Shown here piece after piece: positions 55,959 to 64,000 of a DNA stretch of 64,000 bases. The stretch lies in NCBI GenBank assembly GCA_941918925.1, contig OW799233.1, positions 175,987,235-176,051,234 on the forward strand. Reading direction: 5' to 3'. Both the position numbers and the translations under genes were made by a program. Origin of the DNA: Phyto melanocephala (taxonomy: Eukaryota > Arthropoda > Insecta > Diptera > Rhinophoridae). The notes below the pieces were generated by a model that had not been told where the DNA came from, made no database searches, and saw only the letters and a list, made by a program, of their open reading frames with translations. Each line of letters starts with the position of its first letter. Positions within the stretch are counted from its first letter, which is position 1.

Positions 55959-57028
55959 TCATATCTCTTTTATTATTCAATATATTTTTTTTTTAGGTTT
56001 AGCCATTTTCCACATATTATAGATGCACTTTGTTTTTTAACTTGCCACTATTTGACATTTTAGAACGGAATATGTCACTTGTGGTTTTTTTTTTTTTTTT
56101 TATAAAAAAACGAGTTCTTTAATTTAACAACAACTCCACATTTATATAAAAGCTCATTTGTGTTCTGCCCATCGTGTATAAAATTTTATTTTAAAAACAA
56201 ATATTTACAAAAAGGACCATTTTGCAATACTGTTTCCAAAATTTTTACTTATTACTCATATAAAAATCTTTTTATATGATGTCACGAAGAAAACAACAGA
56301 GCTTTTAGATTTTAAGGATTGAAGTTGTTAAATAAACAATAAAATCTTAGCTGTAATAAAAAATTTTGTGCTTGCATGCCACAACATGCAAAAAAATTTC
56401 ATATTCAAATACAATTTTTTCTTTTATGTAAGCTTATGCGATTAAAAGAAAAAATTGATAATTTTGTAACGTACACAAATTCTTTCATTTTTAAAACAAA
56501 ACTTTGAAGTTAACTTTTAAACATTTTTTTTCTTATATATTGCTAAGATTTTATGTGCAAGAAAAGTACTATTAATTACGCGCGCGTATACTTTTGTTGA
56601 TCTTAAATTAATTAAAATCTAGTTTTTGTTTTAAGCTTTAAACCTGTGTAAATTAAGGTGATAATGTACATCCAGAAAGGATTACCTTTATTGATACAGG
56701 TTTTTAAAGCGAACATGGAAGAGGAGTAAGAAATCAAAGCGATAGTTAGATAATTATACATCTTTTCAGCTCATTTAAGTTTCTAATAATACGGAACTGT
56801 TACAAAATTATTATTTAAACATGTGCATTTGCATTTTTATGAGCAATTGTTGGTGTTGATCGCTTGGATTTATTACAAAACTCCACCAGAATTTTTTAAA
56901 TCTAAAAATATTTTATATGCAGTCACAAAACAATTTTACAGTTCACAAGAAGAGACACTGGCGTCTAGCGCCTAGAGTTTTTCAGTGACATGCAGTTGTT
57001 TTGTGAGAATAATAAAATGTCAACCAAC
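55959..57028 (-). other. Last common intron, 5' part
   Basis: Minus-strand intron sequence between the common donor and the U1-complementary motif. AT-rich with no further exon recognised. If the donor is not used, the frame runs 14 codons into the intron before a stop. Confidence 0.6.
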
Positions 57029-57887
57029 CTTGTGCATCATTAATTGTGGGATCTGCAGATGTATCCATGTATGAAGAATCAGAAAGTAGTTGCTGCTTTA
57101 CAATGGCCTTTGAAGTGGTAGCTGTTGTTGCAGTTGTAGCTTGGACAGTAGTCGTCGTGGCATTACCACCCCCTGCAGCAGCTTCCTCATTTTCGGTAAA
57201 GTAACTTTCATCGTAACGCATATCTCCATAGGATTCGTCTTCAACATAGGTAGCATCCTGTTCAGCCTGATCAACATCGCCAGCATCTTCGGCATAGTCT
57301 GGTTCAGATTTCGTGGGCAAATCGATCGGCAAGTCAATGTATTCAGGTTCATTAGATTGTTGCGTCTGTTGCTGATGTGTTTGATGCTGTTGTTGACCTT
57401 GTGTTTTATCTGCGACAACAGTTTGTACGTTTATTTGATGCGTGGCAGATGTCGCATCTGAACCCTCTAGGGGATCAATTGTACTCTTTGAACGTTTAAT
57501 ATGCGGTACACTACCTATACTAGTGCGTTGGGCGGGTCGTTTCTGAGTTACCACTGTTGTGGTTGTGGCCGCTGGCAAACTAACACTGGTAAGCTGATGG
57601 GTTTGAGCGTGTAGTGTTTGTTGCGTTATATGTTGAGGCTGATGATGTTGCTGCTGGTGAGGTTGGGTGGTAATTGTTGCTTGGGGTGGATGTGATGGCG
57701 CCGTTGTTTGTATGACTATTTGCGTAGTTTGTTTTGCATCATCGCCGGAATCATCGACAGTTTCAATTTTATATGAGCGGGCAGTTGAAGTACGTTGCCG
57801 TACACGAGGCGATGTTTGTATTTGTTGTTGTATTTGTGGCGTAGGTGTTGAAGGTTCAGGAGGAGTTTGAGATTGTGGTGGATCACT
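57029..57887 (-). CDS. mod(mdg4): mod(mdg4) common exon 4: Q/T-rich linker, last shared exon
   Basis: Begins after TTTCTGTTTACAG with SDPPQSQTPPEPSTPT and continues without a stop for 286 codons plus one base. Recognisable conserved strings are SYKIETVDDSGDDAKQTTQI, EYIDLPIDLPTKSEPDYAED and YVEDESYGDMRYDESYFTEN. Together they identify mod(mdg4). The exon is Gln/Thr/Pro-rich with an acidic second half and is probably disordered. It connects the BTB dimerisation domain to the variable C-terminus. It ends ATT AAT GAT GCA CAA G|GTTGGT. That is a weak donor (GTTGGT instead of GTAAGT), and its one-base overhang is matched by every variable exon in the window. Confidence 0.95.
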
Positions 57888-58533
57888 CTGTAAACAGAAA
57901 TAAAAAATTTTAATTTAAGCTACCGACGCAGAGAAGGCGGCATCAAACGTAATAAAGCAAAAGTAATCATTATTATTTAAACTACGTAAACATTTGGAAA
58001 ATATTTGCGCAAAACATTTTGCTTTAATCATATTTGTCTTACATTAAATAGAACTAAAACTATATACCTAAAATTGGATTGATATTATCCCCATGTTCTC
58101 ACAATCGCATTACTTTAACAATTACAATTTGAAATTACGAAAACGATAGCTTAAACCCAACAAATATCATTGAAAAATAAATAAAAATTAAATTCATTAA
58201 CTTTGATTATAAACTTCAACTTGCATATTTAAAAACAAAAATTTTCAAGCTTATTTGACTCAAAATATTTTTATAAATACGGCAGTAAAATTTTAACATG
58301 CACATAGCGAAACAAAAACTCGAACGTATTTTAGATATTTTAAGTAATCAATGATTATTTTGAAATTATATATTTCCATGTTTTGGTGATGGTAATGCCG
58401 CCTTCAGTACAGTTTGTACAATATGACAAGATTAATATAAAAATCGACATTACGAAATTAGAAAACATTTTTATTAAAAAAAAAGTTTTCAGAAGATCGT
58501 GAATATATATTTTTACAAACATTTAATACTTAC
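57888..58533 (-). other. mod(mdg4) intron 3
   Basis: Minus-strand intron bounded by GTAAGT (58533) and TTTACAG (57888). Nothing else recognised. Confidence 0.85.
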
Positions 58534-58673
58534 ATCAGTTAAACCTTTTATTTGCAAAGCCTCCGCAGTACTTATAAACGCTGGAAGGGCCTCTTGTTTT
58601 ACATTCACCTCTCCACAATACATGAATTGGATCAGGTCTTTTAAAGCCGTATGGCTAACATCTTTGAGAAACA
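58534..58673 (-). CDS. mod(mdg4): mod(mdg4) common exon 3: BTB domain C-terminal half
   Basis: Begins after AAATTACAG and completes a Val codon. It encodes [20 protein letters not shown] then [20 protein letters not shown] and QIKGLTD, the end of the BTB/POZ fold (the MYCGEV and ST-A-E-LQIKGL motifs). It ends GAT|GTAAGT in phase 0. Together with exon 2 it makes the BTB domain used for dimerisation and for contact with other insulator proteins. Confidence 0.95.
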
Positions 58674-58738
58674 CTGTAATTTAAAGCATAATTTAACATT
58701 TTAATAAATTTTTAATAGAAAAATTATATAAATCTTAC
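58674..58738 (-). other. mod(mdg4) intron 2 (65 bases)
   Basis: Minus-strand intron from GTAAGATT to TAAATTACAG. It interrupts the BTB domain in phase 1 between HAF and VFL. Confidence 0.9.
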
Positions 58739-58952
58739 CAAAGGCATGTTGATTGGCTGGCATTTGAGTGAACATTTTACGAAAATAGGGCGAACAGACA
58801 GACAGCACAAGACGATGAGCCTTGACAAATTGTCCCTCTGCCGCCAGCGTCACATCTACTAGATCGCCGCGACATAGCGATTCATGGAAACCGGCAGATA
58901 AATTACTATTAAAATTATTCCAGCACAACGAGAATTGCTCGTCGTCCGCCAT
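58739..58952 (-). CDS. mod(mdg4): mod(mdg4) common exon 2: start codon and BTB domain N-terminal half
   Basis: The ATG at 58952 opens [20 protein letters not shown], then [40 protein letters not shown] and [11 protein letters not shown]. This is an almost unchanged mod(mdg4) N-terminus and a classic ttk-type BTB domain. I chose this ATG over an in-frame one five codons upstream because the family always starts MADDEQF. The exon ends TTTG|GTAAGA. Mod(mdg4) is a nuclear BTB protein that acts in gypsy-insulator function, position-effect variegation and, through single isoforms, meiotic chromosome pairing (known from Drosophila). Confidence 0.97.
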
Positions 58953-59430
58953 ATTGAATGGTAACACTATTCACAGCGGCGTACCCTAGGCGTATGATAT
59001 TATACACACACAACGAAAAAAGTCAATATCTATGTATTCAAGCCGTGCACTGCAAATGTAAAGAAAATTTAAGTTTTACTTTAAAATTAAAAACATTTTT
59101 GATGTTTATCGGCTTTAATAAATTTAAATGATTAGACTGACAACATGAATGTAGAAACAAACAAAAGTTGAAAACGAAAATACACAAGTACCGCAAAACA
59201 AAAAGTGGTAATTTTAAACTAATTTAAGTCATTAATAATTCAGATTAGCTTGCCAGCAGAGTTAAAAACTTACCTTTCTTGATTATAATTATAAAATTTT
59301 TTTTTTAATTGTGATAATTAGATTTTTATCCGCACTATATTTTTCCCAATCTTTATTTTTGCACAATGAAACACAAAACATAAGACCCGCACAACCTCAC
59401 GAATTCGTAAACTGTTCACAAATGAGACGA
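58953..59430 (-). promoter_or_regulatory. mod(mdg4): mod(mdg4) 5' UTR, 5' intron and probable promoter side
   Basis: On the minus strand a good donor AAGAAAG|GTAAGT stands at 59274/59273 and a possible acceptor CGCCTAG ends at 58986. This suggests a UTR intron of about 290 bases and a 5' UTR exon upstream of 59274. Further upstream, CCAATCAG (about 59501) and GAATATCGAAAAT (about 59443, resembling a DRE element) are candidate promoter elements. The transcription start cannot be fixed from sequence alone. Confidence 0.45.
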
Positions 59431-60214
59431 TGCCTAAAATTTTCGATATTCGTAGAAAATGTGTGTATCCGTAAGCAAAAATTTTAGAAGCGTCTTTCTG
59501 ATTGGCTGTTTTGATTAGAGTTGTATTAAGAACAGGGCTGTATTTATCTATAAAAAATATCCCCTTTTTGACTATTAGTGATGGATAATGAGCGATTTTT
59601 AATTAATATATTTTTATATGATTTTATTTTAAATGATATTAATAGAAAATCTAAGTAATTAGTGATTATATAGTGGTTATGTCTTTCATTCGAAGAATCG
59701 ATAAATCATATTCTATAACTATATACTTGATTTTGTATTGTTTTTAATGTTTTTTTTTTTACTAAATTCATCCAATCCCACTCAATATGGATATCAATTG
59801 ATATAGTTAAATTTATTATTCTATAAAAAAATTCAAAAATAAAATCTCTTGAGTTGTTAATTAATAACAAGAGTAGCTAGGTAATAATACAGAGTTGAAA
59901 TCTTATAGTTAGTCGATGTCACACACGACGATTATAGTTGGGCAATTCTTGAGTTTATAGATGTTTTTACCGTTTTAGGTGAGGAGAAAACGAAGGGAAA
60001 AATAATCGCCGGTACTCGGCTATTTGAAGCAAGTTCTTTCTTTAATATTTGACATATCTTTTCATTCGGTGTTTCGCTTCTTGGTGTGTAAGTAATTTAA
60101 AATTTGAATTAAAAACGTCACAAATTAAACATTTAAAAATGAAAAAACACAAAGAAAATATTTTAGTAAAAATATTTTAATTAAAAGCGTTAATAAAAAT
60201 CAATTATATTATAT
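59431..60214. other. Upstream region of mod(mdg4), no gene recognised
   Basis: AT-rich DNA without a supported gene or repeat boundary. Confidence 0.4.
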
Positions 60215-61475
60215 ATAGATTTGTCATACCGTGTGCAATTTCTACAATTTTCATTTCCGACCCCATAAAGTATATATTTTCTGAAAGCTTATGAATAGGG
60301 GAGTCGATTAAGCTCTGTCAGTCTGTCCGTGTGTATGTTGAAAACAAGTTTTTGAAGCCCCCCACGACCACCTCGAAATTTTTTTTTTTATTTTTTTATA
60401 TTTTTTTTTAATTTTTTTATATTTTTTTTTTATTTTTAATTTAAAAATTTATTTATATTTTTATTATTTTTTTTTAATTTTTTTTTTTATTTATTATTTA
60501 TATTTTAATTATTTTATTTTTATTTTTTTTTAACATACATACGTTAATTTTTATACCCTTCACCTGTGGTGCACAAGGGTATATATAGCTTTGTCATTCC
60601 GTTTGTAATTTCTACAATTTTCATTTCCGACCCCATAAAGTATATATTTTCTGAAAGCTTATGAATAGAGGAGTCGATTAAGCCCTGACCGTCTGTCCGT
60701 CTATCCGTCTGCCTGTCTGTCCGTGTGTTGGTTGAAATCAACTTTTAGAAGCAACTATATGTTCCTCAGATCTGTATATGGTATCAATCTCTTGGAAATA
60801 TCCAGGAATGAATCGCTATTGAAATTCAGCACAATCGCCCCATAACTTTCTGAGATATGAGCAAAAAACCACGACCACCTCGTTTTTTTTCACAATTACA
60901 ACAACAACATACATACATACATGTAAAAAACATACCAAACAAAAAAATTACAAAAAAAAAATATTAAAAATAAGAAAAAAATAATAAAAAAAACTAAAAA
61001 AAAAAATTTTTTAAAAAAATTTATAAAAAAATTTAAAAAAAATTTTTTAAAATTTTTCTAAAAAAATTTTTTAAAAAAATTAAAAAAAAATATAAAAAAA
61101 AATAATAAAATATAAATAATATATTAAATAAAATAAAATAAAATTTTTTTGGCTCTGCTGGGATTCGATGCCACATTTATTCTAACGTGTACGTATGCAC
61201 GTATTTTATATGGGATGAATGGTGATACAAACAATTGTTATTGCATGACTACACGTAGTGAAGGGTATATAAGATTCGGCACGGCCGAATATAGCACTGT
61301 TACTTGTTAATTTTACAATGGGATGTTTTTATATATGTATGTTTTTTATATGTATGTACGTATTTCATATGAGATGAATGGTGATACAAACTTGTGTTAT
61401 TGCATGACTACACGTTGTGAAGGGTATATAAGATTCGGCATGGCCGAATATAGCACTCGTACTTGTTATTTTTCT
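60215..61475. repeat. Dispersed repeat family, several joined members
   Basis: Contains two 5'-type segments (GTCATACCGTGTGCAATTTC at 60224 and TATACCCTTCACCTGTGGTG at 60552) and long A/T runs. Two 3'-type ends follow (GATTCGGCACGGCCGAATAT at 61273, GATTCGGCATGGCCGAATAT at 61433). The ATTCGGC/GCCGAAT ends are short palindromes. Same family as 7540, 48589 and 51570. No coding region. Confidence 0.65.
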
Positions 61476-61496
61476 TATTGCTATTTACGGCAAAAG

Positions 61497-62876
61497 CAGC
61501 GTTGCCAGAAGCTTTGGAGAGAAAATCATCACTTAGGGCAAAAAAATCATATTTTGAAGAAGGAAATCATCAAATTATTTTAGTTCAAACATTTTATTAC
61601 AATCGCAAAAAAAACAATAAAAATTTATTTAGAAAACGGTTTTCTTATTAGACAAGTTATTTAAAACAAAAAATATATTAAATTGATATTAAAATAAATA
61701 TACATATTCATATAGCAACTTGTGAATAAAATCAAATTGACAGATACTCGGTAGTATATTAATATATTCAAATTGCACATCTATCATTCGAAATGTAGAA
61801 ACATAAAAAACTTGAATGTTTTAATATAAAAAAACAATCATACATTTAACAATACATATGAATTAAAGTATTTTAGGAATCATCATTATTATTATACAGA
61901 AAAGGTTTCCTAACTTTAAGTATTCTTTTGAATATAATATACCCTTAAGAGTGTTATCTAATCTATTTCTATTTAAAACTTAAAAAATTCGTTCAACATT
62001 TGCAGAAGAAATAGGACAAATTTTGACAGGGTCGGAAAAGCTAAGATTTTGTCATCTCGAGTTATTTTTGAGACTTCTGACCAAAATTCTTCACAACTTA
62101 GATCATCTAAAGTTGTAAAGTGTTCGTCAAAGTGGAAAAGACATAGTTCTCCAAACTCGTCTTCTAAGTTTTAAACATCATTCTTATCAATTGAATAAAT
62201 TTGAAAAGTTTTGTATTAAAACTGTTAAAGAAGCTACTTTTCTATTAATTATCTTTAAAGGGTCAAGACAAAATAATGAAAAAAAATTCTTTAAAATAAT
62301 TATGGTTGAAATCAAATCGTTTCCGTATTTGCTTACACAACTCAATGTAAAATGAAGTTCAATTTTCAAGAAATTTTTTTTTTCATTTTCTCTAAGTTTA
62401 AGATTGGAAATTTTTTTGTTTTATAAACACGCCCAAATAAATATCTTCGTTTTGTAAACGAAACAATTCAAAAATCAAGTTCATTAATTAAATTGATGTT
62501 AACGTAATTTGGTTTAATAAAATTATCTAAAATTTTAAGATAAAGACATTGCATTTCATCATAAATTCCTTGTATTTGAGAGGATGTGGTTTCAAGAATT
62601 ATGTTAACTTTGTTTATTATGTTGAGAATATACTTTAAAAACACAGATAGAGTTCGACCTGTTTTTAATAGACCTGTGACAAGCTGATATAAAATTTTAT
62701 TGGTTTAAAAATTGACTGTTGATAAGAATTGTAGAAAAATTATGTTTCGTATCTACAAAACAAAAAAATATAGTTTCTAAAAATAAAAATCATTAATTGG
62801 GGAAAAAAAATCATAAATCATGTTTTAGCAAAAAAATCCTTAAAAATATGACAAAATCATGATTATGGCAACGCTG
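61497..62876 (-). mobile_element. hAT-type transposon remnant
   Basis: The ends CAGCGTTGCCA and TGGCAACGCTG are inverted repeats of hAT type. The flanking 8 bases (GGCAAAAG, GGCACAAA) are similar but not identical. The minus strand near 62030-61970 reads PVKICPISSANVERIFKF, the C-terminal dimerisation motif of hAT transposases. The remaining coding region is broken (for example an open piece at 62369-62187). Confidence 0.75.
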
Positions 62877-63488
62877 GGCACAAATGACAAATTGTAAAAA
62901 AATAAAAGCTAAGCAAAACAGAAAAATCGCCAAAGAAATCGTCGTGTGTGAACATAAAAGCAAGTTCAAAAGAATATATGGAAAAAGTTGGGCAATTAAA
63001 ATCGTCGTGTGTGACCTTCGACTTAGAGTGCCAGACTCAATATAAAATGTGATAAAGTGTGTGAAAAATGGCCGTTTGGCAATGATGGGAACATTTTTTT
63101 TACAAATTCCGCTAAACGTAGCCTCAAATGCTTGCAAAAGGCTAGCTGCTCTATTCATAAAATATATTTAAGGTTTATCAAAGGCTTATTTGACAGATGT
63201 TGCACAAAACTTTGTCAATTTCTGAATTTTTGTAAAATAGACGCAGCTTTTCTGATTTCAGAAGTAGTTTAAGTATAGGAAAATGATCTTCAAAGTATGA
63301 GGTATATTGAAGGAAAAATTTTTATGAACTTTGAATACGGGAGAGTTTTCAAAATTTGATCGATTTCAATTTCACGTGATTTCGATTTCCCTGACTTGGC
63401 CGATATTTTTGTTATATTTTGACTTATTCCTAAAAAAATGTTTTTACATAATATGTGTACATACACATGTTACTTATAATACGAATAA
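62877..63488. other. Non-coding stretch with a dispersed-repeat fragment
   Basis: AAGGCTTATTTGACAGATGT at 63180 relates to the hairpin at 55573. No gene recognised. Confidence 0.4.
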
Positions 63489-63508
63489 TCTATATATATA
63501 AAAGTGAA

Positions 63509-63543
<35 letters not shown>

Positions 63544-64000
63544 GCTATAGACTCCGAAACTGTAAAACCGATCGGACTCAAACTTTGGCAAGTTGTTGTA
63601 CACATACCAGGGAGTGTTTATAGATGGAAAAAAGTGGGCGGGGCCACGCCCATAAAAATTAGTTATCAGTTTTAGCTACTTGCACTTGACCGATTTTTCT
63701 GAAACTTTGCACACATATCGAGCTGTCATGACTAAATAATTTTGTGATAAGAAAAGTGGGCGGGGCCACGCCCCTAAAAAAGTTTTAATTTTGAGGTAAT
63801 TGCACTGGACAGATTTTTCTGAAACTTTGCACACATACTAAGCTGTCATAACCATATAATTTCGTGATTAGAAAAGTGGGCAGGGCCACGCCCATAAAAA
63901 AAGGTTATAGTTTTGAGGTACTTGCACCAGACCGATTTTTCTGAAACTTTGCACACATATCGAGCTGTCATGATTAAATAATTTCGTGGTTAGAAAAGTG
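63489..64000 (+). mobile_element. Helitron (non-autonomous), cut by the window end
   Basis: Starts TCTATATATATAAAAGTGAA after A, followed by a (GT)n run (63514-63541). It has the same 110-120 bp tandem unit as the Helitron at 52466 (AAAGTGGGCGGGGCCACGCCC...). The 3' CTAG end lies beyond the window. Confidence 0.8.

Noticed and set aside
57141..57870. Open frames antisense to common exon 4
   Set aside because: They are shadows of the Gln/Thr-rich coding exon on the minus strand.
62811..63158. 115-codon minus-strand frame
   Set aside because: Hydrophobic low-complexity translation with no recognisable domain, lying across a hAT end.

Overview
This is an AT-rich, transposon-rich insect genomic window, most likely from a calyptrate fly (blow-fly or house-fly type). 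That assignment is inferred from the protein identities and the very long intergenic and intronic DNA. The only host gene I can identify is the modifier of mdg4 locus, mod(mdg4), which spans almost the whole window. Its shared N-terminal exons lie on the minus strand at 57029-58985: a BTB domain with the [19 protein letters not shown] start, then a Q/T-rich linker. They encode 404 codons plus one base. In Drosophila this gene makes a large family of chromatin/insulator proteins that share about 402 N-terminal residues. Each isoform ends in a different 3' exon, and several of those exons lie on the opposite strand and are joined by trans-splicing.

That architecture is visible here. I assigned 19 alternative C-terminal units plus one decayed copy. 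Nine are on the plus strand (15759, 18405, 28607, 29102, 29590, 30106, 31934, 32459, 33458) and therefore cannot be joined to the minus-strand common exons by cis-splicing. Ten are on the minus strand (20577, 21098, 23229, 24024, 26206/24646, 43942, 44436, 45133/44823, 45654, 46451; coordinates are the low end). Every one starts right after an AG acceptor with two bases before the first full codon, which fits the one-base overhang of the common donor CAAG|GTTGGT. Sixteen units encode a FLYWCH-type zinc finger. The other three encode a BED finger, a BEN domain (like Drosophila isoform C) and a piggyBac-transposase-like cysteine/histidine zinc finger.

The exon blocks alternate in direction: plus at 15.8-18.8 kb, minus at 20.6-26.4 kb, plus at 28.6-33.8 kb, minus at 43.9-46.9 kb, then the minus-strand common exons. 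In the intron after the last common exon, 1.07 kb downstream of the weak donor, there is a near-perfect U1-snRNA-complementary sequence (minus strand 55958-55941). It is a strong candidate for the U1-recruiting TSA-type motif known to promote mod(mdg4) trans-splicing in Drosophila.

The rest is mobile DNA. Main elements: an intact Penelope-like retroelement with inverted terminal arms carrying a hammerhead-like core (9108-12840); an apparently intact Jockey-type LINE nested in a TIR element (39013-43177); Harbinger, piggyBac and mariner remnants between the convergent exon blocks (34.1-38.6 kb); three Helitrons at 1225, 52466 and 63489; a hAT remnant (61.5-62.9 kb); 5'-truncated LINEs (3.7-7.4 kb); and several MITE families. 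No tRNA, rRNA or CRISPR was seen.
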